Shown here: piece after piece, positions 42,478-51,605 of the stretch
Numbering within the stretch: the stretch's first letter is position 1
Layout of the letters: each line of letters begins with the position of its first letter
DNA from: Chloroflexota bacterium
Lineage (GTDB): Bacteria; Chloroflexota; UBA6077; FW602-bin22
Direction of reading: 5' to 3'
Assembly: GCA_016875715.1 (NCBI GenBank)
Contig: VGOZ01000003.1
Span: forward strand, 1 to 64,000
Length of the DNA: 64,000 nt
Position numbers and translations under genes: made by a program
The notes under the pieces: model-generated
Databases searched by the model: none
What the model saw: the letters and a program-made list of their open reading frames with translations, nothing else
What the model was told of the DNA's origin: nothing

Positions 42478-43404
42478 TTGGCTGAGGCACGCGCCGTGTC
42501 CGTAGAGACATCCGGGTCCCCGGCAGAGTTCATCGCGACGCGACGACTCGGGCCGTGTACTGTCACGGTCATCCGCGAGGGCGATATCCGCTGGGAACCG
42601 GATGTGCGTCGAGGCGACGGAAGTCCGGTGCCGCTCGACCTCTGGCGCGGCGTCGTTCCGTCGGCGGACGAGCGTGGCGGCGCCTCGATTCCCTGCAACT
42701 GCGTTCTCATCCGGGTGGATGATGTTCTGGCAGTGGTCGACCCCTGTTTTGGCGAGGCCACGGAGGATGGTCCGTGGCCCGAGTATGGCCTGCAGCGAAC
42801 TGCCGGACGCGAGGCTGCGTTCCGACTGCTCGGAATCGCACCGGAGCACGTGACGCATGTCTTGCTCTCGCACCTCCACGGCGATCACATCGATGGATGC
42901 ACGATCGTGCGGAATGGCGAGCGCGCACCCCGCTACCCGCGGGCGCGATATGTCCTACAGCGGCAGGAGTGGGAGCCCGCACGCGGCAGCGATGATCCCC
43001 TGGGCCTTGCCTCGCGGCACCTCCTGGCCGTGGAGGCGCACGGGCAGCTCGATCTCATCGATGGCGACGTGGAGATCGGGTCGGGCCTCTGGGTTCGCCA
43101 TCGGCCGGGTGAGAGTCGTGGCCACGCGATCGTGGAGGTGACCGCCGGCGCGCACGCGTTCTTCCATCTGACCGATCTCTTCCACTTCGCCTGTGAGGTG
43201 GAGCACCAGGACTGGGCGCCGCGGGGCGTCGATATCGTCACGGCGCGTCGGTCGCGTGGGCTGGTGTGCAAGAGCGTCGAGGCAGCGCACGCGCTCTGCA
43301 CCTTCGGCCATGCTGGTCCGCCCTGTTTCGGTCACATCGAGCGTGCTGGCAACGGGTACGCCTGGCGCTGGGAGACGATGCCCGGTGACTCGCAGCCGCG
43401 GTAA
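42478..43404 (+). CDS. MBL-fold metallo-hydrolase
   Basis: About 308 residues. LLSHLHGDHIDGCTIV is the Zn-binding HxHxDH motif; a later GHAIVEV and FHLTDLFHFACE give the remaining ligands. Similar to AHL-lactonase/quorum-quenching-like hydrolases, but this is weak. The TTG at 42478 is tentative; GTG 42496 (VSVETSGSP) may be the true start. Confidence 0.78.
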   Translation: MAEARAVSVETSGSPAEFIATRRLGPCTVTVIREGDIRWEPDVRRGDGSPVPLDLWRGVVPSADERGGASIPCNCVLIRVDDVLAVVDPCFGEATEDGPWPEYGLQRTAGREAAFRLLGIAPEHVTHVLLSHLHGDHIDGCTIVRNGERAPRYPRARYVLQRQEWEPARGSDDPLGLASRHLLAVEAHGQLDLIDGDVEIGSGLWVRHRPGESRGHAIVEVTAGAHAFFHLTDLFHFACEVEHQDWAPRGVDIVTARRSRGLVCKSVEAAHALCTFGHAGPPCFGHIERAGNGYAWRWETMPGDSQPR

Positions 43405-43482
43405 CGCCGACCTGCCCATCCGGGGTCGTGCCGAGGCGCATGAGTTGCCGTGCCAGATTGAGCGCCCTACGATCCTCGACGG

Positions 43483-44724
43483 ATGACCGATCGCCCCGCG
43501 ACCGGCGGCCGGTCGGTCGCAATCTGGTTCTTCGCTGGCACGACGCTCGCCCTCGGGACTCTCCTTGCGGTCCTGCTCTGGGCGCTCCTGGCGAGCGGCC
43601 TCATCGGTCCTCTGGGCCTGTTCATCGCGTCGACCGTGCGGCCGGCGGGCAGCGTGACCGCGATCGGCGCCTCACCGCCCCCGCCACCCGCGACCGCCAC
43701 GCCGGCGCTGCCGTCGGTCCAGCCAGGCAGCGTGTCCACCCCCAACCCGACCGTCCCGCCTCTCACACCGGCCGCGCCGACCGTGGCGAGGAGCGCCACG
43801 GCGACAGCCCAGGCCTCGGGAACGACTGTGGGGCGCGTCGGAACCGCGATCGAGTCCGACACCTGGCAGTTCCTACTCACCTCGGTCGATGTCGCACCGG
43901 CCGCGACGGGACGCCGGGTCGCGGTCACGTTCTCGATCAAGAACAACGGGTCGCGGGCGGCGACGCTCTCGATCCCACGGACCCGTGAGGCTCTCCCGCC
44001 GCGCTCCCCGGCGAGCCGTGATGCGAGCGCTGCGTTCCAGCCAGTCCAGTTCGTGGAACCACCGGCACTGACGCTGCGCATCGAGGACGCGAACGGCAGC
44101 GAGTACGGCGGCGGGTTTCTCAGCGCGACCGGGGAAGAGAACGGGAACTTCACCTTCCTGTCCGCGCCGGGCGATGCCATCGATCTAGCCTATGTGTTCC
44201 CGCTTCCGATTGCGGCGATCGATCCGCTCGTACTGAAAGTGCGTTTCGGGATCGGCGCGGGAAGCATCAGCCGGACGATCCCGCTGCTTCACGGCTATCG
44301 CGCCTCCCCGGCGTTGCGCTCGAGCGACGCGCCGGACATCCGCGGGCGGGAGCAGCGCATCGAGGTGGGCGAGATCTGGTCGCTCACCGCGCTCTCCCTC
44401 ACCACCGCGAGCGGGCCGAATCGATCGAAGCGCGTGACGCTGCACCTCAGCGCCGAGAACCGGACAACGCGACCCCTCGTGGTGGGCGCCACGCTCGATG
44501 ATCCCACCGGCCAGGATCGCGATTTCTACATCGTCGACGCGGCCGGCGTCCTGGCCTATAGCGCGGGCGAATCGATGCCGCGCAACGTGATCCCGCCTCG
44601 GGCCGTCCGCACCGTCGACGTCCCCCTGGAGGCACCGGAGGCGTTCGCGAACGCCGGGCCGTACCGCGTCACGGTTATCGTCAGCCCTCGTTACAACCTG
44701 TTTGCGCGCTTCCGCCTGGACTGA
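43483..44724 (+). CDS. Membrane-anchored protein with Pro/Thr linker, DUF4352-like domains
   Basis: 413 residues. One N-terminal transmembrane helix (AIWFFAGTTLALGTLLAVLLWALLA), then an about 75-residue Pro/Thr/Ala-rich linker, then two beta-rich domains of DUF4352 flavour (LLTSVDVAPAATGRRVAVTFSIKNNGS and LTTASGPNRSKRVTLHLSAENRT). Such domains occur on the cell surface of Gram-positive-like bacteria; role unknown. Convergent with the permease gene, 3 nt apart. Confidence 0.68.
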   Translation: MTDRPATGGRSVAIWFFAGTTLALGTLLAVLLWALLASGLIGPLGLFIASTVRPAGSVTAIGASPPPPPATATPALPSVQPGSVSTPNPTVPPLTPAAPTVARSATATAQASGTTVGRVGTAIESDTWQFLLTSVDVAPAATGRRVAVTFSIKNNGSRAATLSIPRTREALPPRSPASRDASAAFQPVQFVEPPALTLRIEDANGSEYGGGFLSATGEENGNFTFLSAPGDAIDLAYVFPLPIAAIDPLVLKVRFGIGAGSISRTIPLLHGYRASPALRSSDAPDIRGREQRIEVGEIWSLTALSLTTASGPNRSKRVTLHLSAENRTTRPLVVGATLDDPTGQDRDFYIVDAAGVLAYSAGESMPRNVIPPRAVRTVDVPLEAPEAFANAGPYRVTVIVSPRYNLFARFRLD

Positions 44725-44727
44725 CGG

Positions 44728-45672
44728 TCACGCCGCACGGCGAGTATCTAGCGCGTCGCGTAGACCATCGCCGACGAAATTGACGCAGAGCACCGCCAGG
44801 AAGATGCACATGCCCGGGAAGATGGCCATCAACGGATTGAGCGTGATGTAGTTCTGGGCGTCGTTGAGAAGGCGACCCCAGGTCGGGAAGTCCGGCGGAA
44901 AACCGAGGCCTAGGAAGGAGAGTGTCGCCTCGGCGATCATCGCCGAGCCGACCGCCAGTGTCGCCGAGACGATGACAGGGCTGAGCGTGTTCGGCAGCAT
45001 GTGACGCAGGATGATCCGGCCTGGCCCGACGCCGAGGCAGCGGCACGCCTCGATGAACTCCCGCTCCCGCAGCGAGAGGAACCCGGCGCGGACGAGACGA
45101 GACGTGGCCATCCAGTTGAGCCCGCCGATGACGGAGACGATCATCACGAACACGCCGATTTCCGGGCCCAGCGCGTTCACGAAGATCGGCCTGAAGAGGT
45201 ATGTGACAACGAGCAGCAACGGCAGTTGCGGGATCGAGAGGAAGACCTCGATCACACGGGAGAGAACCAGATCGACCTTTCCGCCGAAGAACCCCGCGCT
45301 GGCACCCACGAAGACGCCGATGGAGATGGAGATGAGCATCGCCGCGATGCCCACGGCGACCGAGACGCGACCGCCGAGCAAGACCCGGGCGAACGTGTCC
45401 CGGCCCAGATCGTCCGTTCCCATCGGGTGATCCCAGGTCACGCCGGCGTTGGACCGCGTGAAGTCGATCTGGCCGACCGGTATCGTCCATACGAACGGAC
45501 CGGCCACCACCGTCACGGCGATGAGGAGGTAGAGCACGAGACCGAACCGCGCCAGGTTGTGGGCGCGGAACCGGCGCCAGGCATCACCCCAGAGCGTCCG
45601 CTCAGGCAGATCCAGGATGGAATCAGAGCCCGGAGCAGACGCTGTGGGGTAGGTGGCGACGACGCGAGCCAT
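44728..45672 (-). CDS. Peptide/opine-type ABC importer permease (DppC-like)
   Basis: 314 residues with the OppC N-terminal helix (FGLVLYLLIAVTVVAGPFVW), six membrane segments and the EAA loop REFIEACRCLGVGPGRIILRHMLPN that docks the ATPase. Its ATG overlaps the DppB-like stop as TGATG. No ATPase gene (DppD/F) is adjacent, so ATPases must be encoded elsewhere. Confidence 0.9.
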   Translation of the reverse strand: MARVVATYPTASAPGSDSILDLPERTLWGDAWRRFRAHNLARFGLVLYLLIAVTVVAGPFVWTIPVGQIDFTRSNAGVTWDHPMGTDDLGRDTFARVLLGGRVSVAVGIAAMLISISIGVFVGASAGFFGGKVDLVLSRVIEVFLSIPQLPLLLVVTYLFRPIFVNALGPEIGVFVMIVSVIGGLNWMATSRLVRAGFLSLREREFIEACRCLGVGPGRIILRHMLPNTLSPVIVSATLAVGSAMIAEATLSFLGLGFPPDFPTWGRLLNDAQNYITLNPLMAIFPGMCIFLAVLCVNFVGDGLRDALDTRRAA

Positions 45673-46616
45673 CAGGCGTACCTTACGCGCGGGTCGAGAA
45701 CGCCGTAGAGCACGTCGGCGATCAGCGTCATCACGACCACCAGCACCGATGAGAGGAGGACGATACCCATCACGACGGGCGTATCGCCGTCCTGAATCGA
45801 TTTGATGAGCAGCGCACCCATGCCCGGCACGCGGAAGATCTGCTCGGTCACGACCGCGCCGGTGAACACGTTCGGCAGCTGAAGCGCGATGAGGGTGACG
45901 ACCGGAAAGAGGGCGTTCCGGAGCACGTGTCGGACGACCACGATGCTCTCGCGCAGCCCCTTGGCGCGCGCGGTGCGGGCGTAGTCCTGCCCCAGGTTAT
46001 CGAGCATCGACGCGCGGACGAATCGGGCCAGCGAGGCAGCCTGAAACAGCGCCAGAACCGCGACGGGCATGATCATCTGTTTGATCTGCACCCAGAGATC
46101 TTTCGTGTTTCCATCGTAGACGAATGGCAGCCAGTTCAAGTTGACACTGAAAATGATGATGAGGATGAGGCCGGTGAAGAACGTCGGTAGAGAAAATCCA
46201 ACGAAACTCAGTGTTGTGACAATCTGATCAATCATGGAGTACTGCCGAACAGCAGTGATCACACCGAGGGGTATCGCGATGAGAATCGCGATGGCATACG
46301 CGGTGCCGATCACGAGGATCGTGGTGGAAAGGCGCTGAGCGATCAGCGTGAGGACGTTCACGCGACTGGCGAAGGAGTACCCCCAGTCGCCCTGGAGCAT
46401 CGAACCGACCCATTTGACGTACCGGATGTGCATCGGCTGATCGAGCCCGAACTGGCGGCGCACGTTTTCGCGCACCTCTGCCGGCACGTCGGGATTCGCC
46501 GCGAACTGTGCGAGGGGGTCACCGGGCGCCAGCGCCAGGATGCCAAAGACGATGGCGCTGATCAGGATCAGCGTCGGTATCGAGATGGTCACCCGTCGCA
46601 GGAGGTAGGTCGTCAC
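45672..46616 (-). CDS. Peptide-type ABC importer permease (DppB-like)
   Basis: 314 residues. N-terminal MTTYLLRRVTISIPTLILIS with the ALAPGDPL motif, six helices and the EAA loop DYARTARAKGLRESIVVVRHVLRNALFP. GTG start 46616. It follows the solute-binding protein after a strong stem-loop. Confidence 0.9.
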   Translation of the reverse strand: MTTYLLRRVTISIPTLILISAIVFGILALAPGDPLAQFAANPDVPAEVRENVRRQFGLDQPMHIRYVKWVGSMLQGDWGYSFASRVNVLTLIAQRLSTTILVIGTAYAIAILIAIPLGVITAVRQYSMIDQIVTTLSFVGFSLPTFFTGLILIIIFSVNLNWLPFVYDGNTKDLWVQIKQMIMPVAVLALFQAASLARFVRASMLDNLGQDYARTARAKGLRESIVVVRHVLRNALFPVVTLIALQLPNVFTGAVVTEQIFRVPGMGALLIKSIQDGDTPVVMGIVLLSSVLVVVMTLIADVLYGVLDPRVRYA

Positions 46617-46642
46617 CCGGTACCTCGATCCTCTGGAAGAAT

Positions 46643-46675
46643 GGGGTGGCCCGAGTGCGTTGCCCGGGCCACCCC
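46643..46675. terminator. Strong intercistronic stem-loop after the solute-binding protein
   Basis: GGGGTGGCCCG-(11 nt)-CGGGCCACCCC, a perfect 11-bp stem, starting 12 nt after the binding-protein stop on the minus strand and ending 27 nt before the permease start. Such hairpins stabilise the abundant binding-protein mRNA and partly terminate transcription into the permeases. No U-tract. Confidence 0.65.
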
Positions 46676-46686
46676 GTCACGACGGA

Positions 46687-48579
46687 CTAGGCGAGCGACC
46701 AGTCCTCCATGTTCCACGGATCCGAGTCGAAGGGCACGAGCTTCGGCCCCTTGATCCGCTTCGAGTAGGCGTCGACTCGCTTGCGATCGATCAGCGGGAT
46801 GCTGATGTACTGGTTGACGACGATGTCGTTCAACTTGTGCCAGAGCGCGACGCTCTTCTCGCCATCGAGTTCCTTCTGCGCCGCGTCGAAGGCCTTGTTG
46901 AACTCCTCATTGATCCAGCGGACGCGGTTCGTGCCGGCCCACTGGTTCGACTTCTGGGCCACATCTCGAGCAACATCGCCGGAGTACCACGACTTCATGT
47001 AGCCGGCCGGCCAAGGCGATCCGAAGGTCGACGTGAACATCATCGCGTCCCACTGGAAGTGGTTGATAGTATCCGGCTTCCCCGGGTCACTAGCGAAGAA
47101 CACGGTCGCATCGACGGCCTTCAGTTCGGTGTCGATGCCAATCTTCTGCCATCCGTCCTTAATCAGAGCCTGCTCCTTCTGGCGCAGGCTGTTGATGCTG
47201 GTGGCGAAGACGATCTTCATGCGGGTGCCGGAAGGCGTCGTCCGGATGCCATCGGCGCCCTTCTTGTAGCCAGCGTCGTCGAGGAGCTTGTTCGCCGCAG
47301 CAAGATCGAGAGTGTACTTTGTGCCCTTTGACGACAGCTTGGGCGGAGTCGTCAGCACGTTCAGAGCTACCACGCCCGTCTCGCCATACAGCTGCTTCGC
47401 CATCGTGTCGCGATCGATCGCAAGTGAAAGCGCCTGCCGCACTTTGATGTCGGTGAGGAACGGATGCTTCGACTTGAGAGACGACTTCTCGCCGTCGACT
47501 TCTTTGTGCGGATCGGTCATATTGAAGTGAACCGCCTCGACGCCAATGCCGGGAAGGGTGAGTAGCGTCCCTCGACCGGCCTTCATCAATTCCTCGAGGA
47601 CCTGCCACTCAACCTGCAGGTTCCAGGCGAAGTCGTACTCGCCGGTCTGGAAGACGGCCCGCGCCGCCGAGACGGCGTCGCCACCACCCTTCATCTCGAC
47701 CCGTCCAAACGCCGGCTTCGCCGGATCGCGATAGTTCGGGTTCGCAACATAAACGACTGAGTCGCCCGACTTGAAGTTATCGACCATGTAGGGGCCAGTG
47801 CCGAACGACTTGGCGTTGAAGGGGGCCTCACGGGCCTTGGCCCCCTGGTACGCCTCGAGGGCGTGCTTCGGAAGAACCTGGCCGCTCTCCCCCACGAACG
47901 GGACATACCACGCTGGGGAGGGGGCCTTAAACATCACGCGGGCGGTATTGGCATCGACCGCGACCACATCCTCGACTTCCAGGTATCCGCCGATGTTTGT
48001 CGCCGCGGTCTCCTTGTTGGTAATGAACTTGAACGTGAAGACAACATCGTCGGCCGTGAATGGCTTGCCGTCGGCCCACTTGACATCACGCTTGAGCTTG
48101 TAGGTGACGCTCTTGCCATCCTCCGACAGGCCGCCATTCTGCCGGCTCGGCACTTCTGCGGCGAGCACTGGTACCAGGTTGCCGGCCTCGTCGTAGTTCA
48201 GGAGCGGCTCGGTCACCAGACGCGCCGCGTGCACGTCCTTTGTCCCTACAGCAAGCGCCGGGTTCAAGATCGTCGGGCCCTGCCAGTAGAGGACCTTCAG
48301 CGTACCGGCCGAACCGCGACCAACGGCGGCCGCGGCGGGCTTGGTGGGAGCAGGCGCCGCGGCCGGCGCGCTCGTCGCGGTCGGCGCCGGAGCCGGCGCG
48401 CTCGTCGCGGTCGGCGCCGGAGCAACTGGCGCCGCCGGCGGGGCAGCCGGAGCGGCAGGCTTCGCCGGTACAGGTGTGGCGGTCGGGGCCGGAGCCGCGC
48501 AGGCCGCCAACAGCGCTCCCGCGCCGATGGCCAGACCGCCGGCGAGAAAACCGCGCCGTCCCAGTCTTCCGATAGTCAC
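46687..48579 (-). CDS. Dipeptide-type ABC solute-binding lipoprotein (SBP_bac_5)
   Basis: About 630 residues. Tat signal with RRGFLAGG and lipobox LLAAC, then an Ala/Pro-rich linker with two exact 30-bp repeats, then the SBP_bac_5 fold (TLKVLYWQGPTILNPALAVG; YKLKRDVKWADGKPFTADDVVFTFKF; VRQALSLAIDRDTMAKQLYG). The GTG at 48579 is chosen because GGAGGA lies 7 nt upstream; the ATG at 48594 actually overlaps this Shine-Dalgarno. The track ORF from 48630 has no ribosome site. The substrate is probably a peptide or sugar-like oligomer. Confidence 0.88.
   Translation of the reverse strand: MTIGRLGRRGFLAGGLAIGAGALLAACAAPAPTATPVPAKPAAPAAPPAAPVAPAPTATSAPAPAPTATSAPAAAPAPTKPAAAAVGRGSAGTLKVLYWQGPTILNPALAVGTKDVHAARLVTEPLLNYDEAGNLVPVLAAEVPSRQNGGLSEDGKSVTYKLKRDVKWADGKPFTADDVVFTFKFITNKETAATNIGGYLEVEDVVAVDANTARVMFKAPSPAWYVPFVGESGQVLPKHALEAYQGAKAREAPFNAKSFGTGPYMVDNFKSGDSVVYVANPNYRDPAKPAFGRVEMKGGGDAVSAARAVFQTGEYDFAWNLQVEWQVLEELMKAGRGTLLTLPGIGVEAVHFNMTDPHKEVDGEKSSLKSKHPFLTDIKVRQALSLAIDRDTMAKQLYGETGVVALNVLTTPPKLSSKGTKYTLDLAAANKLLDDAGYKKGADGIRTTPSGTRMKIVFATSINSLRQKEQALIKDGWQKIGIDTELKAVDATVFFASDPGKPDTINHFQWDAMMFTSTFGSPWPAGYMKSWYSGDVARDVAQKSNQWAGTNRVRWINEEFNKAFDAAQKELDGEKSVALWHKLNDIVVNQYISIPLIDRKRVDAYSKRIKGPKLVPFDSDPWNMEDWSLA
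48363..48422. repeat. Two perfect tandem 30-bp repeats in the binding-protein linker
   Basis: The unit beginning CCGGCGCGCTCGTCGCGG occurs twice back to back with no mismatch and encodes APAPTATSAP-type linker residues. Perfect identity suggests recent slippage, so linker length may vary between strains. Confidence 0.8.
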
Positions 48580-48632
48580 TATGTCTTCCTCCATCGCGTC
48601 GCGAACCACTCCAAGCCCGCTGACCGGCACAC

Positions 48633-48660
48633 ATTATTGAGTTAGCAATAGCCGTGTCAA
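48633..48660 (-). promoter_or_regulatory. Promoter of the solute-binding protein operon
   Basis: On the minus strand: TTGACA (48660-48655), 16-bp spacer, AATAAT (48638-48633). The -35 is perfect and the -10 is 5/6. It stands 54 nt before the GTG start, matching the expected 5' leader. No operator-like dyad was noticed. Confidence 0.55.
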
Positions 48661-48698
48661 CTTATTGGGCCAACCCGCCGTGTCCAGTCGCGCGGCGG

Positions 48699-49943
48699 TC
48701 ACGATGGGCGCTCCACCGCCTCTCTGCTGATGCGCGAGTCGATCTCGCGCGCGATCGTCACCGCGCGCTCTCGATCGCCCGGCCCACCCGGAGTGAGGAG
48801 GGTGACCGCGGCGATGACATCGCCGCGACGGAGCACCACCAGATGGCCACTCCACCCGACATCCCCGGCGACCATCCGGCCGATCACCCCGGCTTCCCCC
48901 ACGTCGACGCCCGCCACTGCAGTCAGAACCATCGCTGGATCGTCGCTCGCCCACCGCGCGACGGACTCTCGCGACCATGCTTCCAGTGCAGCGGCGGCGT
49001 TCGGATAGCGGGCAACCTGAACAATCAGGTGCCGCGTCGCGGCGACCTCGGGCCGGGTCAGGTCGCCGTGGGCGTAGGCTCGTCGCGCGAACACGACCCC
49101 ATTCTGCGTCGCCGAAGGCGACACGTCCTCCCAGATCGTCCGCGCCGCGACGGAGAGCGCATCCGGCCCGGGAAGCAGCCCGGACAGCGCCCGGATGGAC
49201 GGTGCAACGGAGGGCGCGGAGGTTGGGGGCTCCGGCATCCGCGCCGCGGGCGGGACCACTCCGAGCTCGGCGGCGATCGTTCCGGCCAGGCCTACGGTCA
49301 CCTGACCCGCCCGCGCCCACGGTGTGTCCACCTTCCAGAGTTGCAGGAACGCTCGTTGCGTGCGGAGGGCGATGTGACTCCCCTGATCGGTCGGAGGAGA
49401 GGCCGGCAGTCCGTACCGCGTCAGCGGATCCTCCACCGACTCGTAGTGCTCGCGGAGAGCTCCCTGCCGGCCGAGGAGGCCAAGGCGGACCGCGACGATA
49501 TCGGCCCAGGAGCGGCCCTCCTCATCGAATCTCCCCATCGATGGAACCTGCCATCGCGAGGCGAGAACCGGGTCGAAGCCGCCGGCGGCGAGCCGATCGA
49601 GCAGATTCGTCAGTCGCAGCACTGCATCTTCTTCCGACCACTGCAAGATCGCGCGCTGCGTCGCCTGCACGATGAATCCGTCCTGTACGAAGCGTCGCGA
49701 GATCGGATAGCCGAGAGCCTCAACCCCACCCAGTTCGAGGTATCCGCTCCAGATCCGCGCCTGGGCATCATCCACCACCGCATACCCCGCGACCTCCGGC
49801 GTACCGGTTTGCGAATACCAGCGCCCGCCCGGCACCTCACGCTCCACCTGAGCACCGGCTACCTCCAGCGAGAGCGCGAGGAGGAGGCCGAGGAATGGTC
49901 CGACGCGTCTGAGGCGCGGGGAGAGAGGAACGCTGCCAGTCAC
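48699..49943 (-). CDS. Secreted protein with LGFP-like repeat
   Basis: About 414 residues. Signal peptide RVGPFLGLLLALSLEVAGAQ, then a repeat-like block RIWSGYLELGGVEALGYPISRRFVQDG, similar to the 'xYFxxxGGLxxFGYPISexF' repeats common in Chloroflexota and LGFP wall-binding repeats, with a second weaker copy (EHYESVEDPLTRYGLPAS). The C-terminal half is an unassigned alpha/beta domain (AAALEAWSRESVARWASDD). The preferred start GTG 49943 lies just before the signal. Function probably at the cell surface. Divergent from argC. Confidence 0.65.
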   Translation of the reverse strand: MTGSVPLSPRLRRVGPFLGLLLALSLEVAGAQVEREVPGGRWYSQTGTPEVAGYAVVDDAQARIWSGYLELGGVEALGYPISRRFVQDGFIVQATQRAILQWSEEDAVLRLTNLLDRLAAGGFDPVLASRWQVPSMGRFDEEGRSWADIVAVRLGLLGRQGALREHYESVEDPLTRYGLPASPPTDQGSHIALRTQRAFLQLWKVDTPWARAGQVTVGLAGTIAAELGVVPPAARMPEPPTSAPSVAPSIRALSGLLPGPDALSVAARTIWEDVSPSATQNGVVFARRAYAHGDLTRPEVAATRHLIVQVARYPNAAAALEAWSRESVARWASDDPAMVLTAVAGVDVGEAGVIGRMVAGDVGWSGHLVVLRRGDVIAAVTLLTPGGPGDRERAVTIAREIDSRISREAVERPS

Positions 49944-49970
49944 GGGGAGACCGAACGATAATCGCCGGCG

Positions 49971-51041
49971 ATGGCAGAGACCTTTCGGGCCCAGATCGTC
50001 GGCGCGACCGGGTATGGCGGCCTCGGTATGACCGAGCAACTCATCCGGCACCCGAGAATCGAGATCACATCGCTGCTGGCCAGTTCCGATGTGGGAAAGC
50101 CGATCAGCGACTTCTTCCCGCACCTGCGCGGCTTCTGCGACCGCGTCGTAGAGGACGCCGAGGAAGCGCGGATCGGCGAGAACGCCGACATCGTCATCTT
50201 TTCCACCCCGGACCGCATCGCGATGCAGAACGCTCCCGCCCTGCTGGATCGCGGCATCAAGGTCATTGACTACTCAGGTGACTTTCGGTTCCGCGATCCC
50301 GTCGTCTACGCGCGGTACGCGGAGCGGCAGCCGTCCGTCGCGGGCAAGCCCCACCTGTGCCCCCATTTGCTTGCCGAAACGGTCTACGGCGTGCCCGAAC
50401 TGTTCCGGGCCGACATCGCGGGAGCCCGTCTGGTGGGGAACCCCGGATGCTTCTCCATCGCGATGGAACTGGCACTCGCGCCCGCGCTGAAGGCCGGGAT
50501 CGCCGAGTCGCGCGGGATCGTCGTCGACGGCAAGACGGGCATCTCCGGCGCGGGGAAGAAACCCTCGGCGACGTTTCACTTCCCCGAGCGAGTGGAGAAC
50601 ATCACTCCGTATCGGATCGCCGCGCATCAGCACGGGACAGAGGCGGCGGAGCACCTGGGCCGGTACACGGGGCAGCCGATCGGGCTCACGTTCGTGCCGC
50701 ACCTCGTGCCGATCTCTCGCGGTATCGAGTGCACCTGCTACGTGCGCTTGACCCGATCGGTGACGGTGCAGGAGGCGCGGGATCTCTACTTGGCAACCTA
50801 CACCCGCGAGCCATTCGTCCGCGTGTTGCCATCCGGGTCGGCGCCCGGTCCGAAGGCGGTCCACGGCAGCAACCTCTGCGACATCTCCTTGTTCGTCGAT
50901 GCAGCAAACGAGATGCTGGTGATCGTCTCTTCGATCGATAACTTGATGAAGGGGCAGGCCGGCAACGCCCTCCAGAACATCAACCTGATGCTCGGACTTC
51001 CCGAGACGCTCGCGCTCGACCGCGTACCGCTTTACCCATGA
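49971..51041 (+). CDS. argC: N-acetyl-gamma-glutamyl-phosphate reductase (ArgC or LysY)
   Basis: 356 residues. NADP-binding AQIVGATGYGGLGMTEQLIRHP, the active-site Cys in RLVGNPGCFSIAMELAL, and the ending IDNLMKGQAGNALQNINLMLGLPE are diagnostic. Arginine biosynthesis step 3; the LysW-type lysine route uses a close homologue. No other arginine or lysW gene is nearby, so which route is undecided. It overlaps the next gene as ATGA. Confidence 0.92.
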   Translation: MAETFRAQIVGATGYGGLGMTEQLIRHPRIEITSLLASSDVGKPISDFFPHLRGFCDRVVEDAEEARIGENADIVIFSTPDRIAMQNAPALLDRGIKVIDYSGDFRFRDPVVYARYAERQPSVAGKPHLCPHLLAETVYGVPELFRADIAGARLVGNPGCFSIAMELALAPALKAGIAESRGIVVDGKTGISGAGKKPSATFHFPERVENITPYRIAAHQHGTEAAEHLGRYTGQPIGLTFVPHLVPISRGIECTCYVRLTRSVTVQEARDLYLATYTREPFVRVLPSGSAPGPKAVHGSNLCDISLFVDAANEMLVIVSSIDNLMKGQAGNALQNINLMLGLPETLALDRVPLYP

Positions 51042-51604
51042 GTCGCGCGCTCGTTCGTGCGGGCTCGATCCTGGCCGGGCCAGCGCTCGTCCTGGCAATC
51101 CTGCCGGGAATGGGCGCGCAGACGACCGACTGCGGTCCTCTCGACTGCGCGCTCGTTCAGACCGCGGGCAAGATCCTGGTGTGCGTCGCGTTCTTCCTGT
51201 TCACCGCGGCATTCCTGCTCCGCGGGATTGCCTTGCGATCATGGGCCACGGTCGGGATATCCGCGCTCGTGATGTTCCCCTCGCTCGTCTACCCGTTCCT
51301 CATCGTCCAGACCTATCAGGACCTGACCGGTGGGACCGGCGAAATGCATCAGATGATTCACGCGGCGCGAACGTATGCCGCGGCGTCCATGTCCCGTCCG
51401 GTGGAGGATCTGGAGGGTCTGGCAATCGACGGGAAGCCCGGGTGGGCCGCGGTGCGGATCAAGGATCGGGCGGAGGGTACCTGGATCGTGGTGCTGCGCA
51501 GTTCAAACCGTATCTGGTCGCCTCAGGCGATCGCTCCGCGTTTCGACCGCGATGCGCTCCGCGCGCTGGGCGCCCCGACCGACCTGATCCGCGACCAGGG
51601 CTGA
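51038..51604 (+). CDS. Hypothetical three-helix membrane protein
   Basis: 188 residues. Hydrophobic segments at about 7-25 (AGSILAGPALVLAILPG), 44-66 (ILVCVAFFLFTAAFLL) and 70-91 (SWATVGISALVMFPSLVYPFL), then a soluble C-terminal domain ending SPQAIAPRFDRDALRALG. Translationally coupled to argC, but no functional link is evident. Confidence 0.55.
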   Translation: MSRALVRAGSILAGPALVLAILPGMGAQTTDCGPLDCALVQTAGKILVCVAFFLFTAAFLLRGIALRSWATVGISALVMFPSLVYPFLIVQTYQDLTGGTGEMHQMIHAARTYAAASMSRPVEDLEGLAIDGKPGWAAVRIKDRAEGTWIVVLRSSNRIWSPQAIAPRFDRDALRALGAPTDLIRDQG

Positions 51605-51605
51605 G

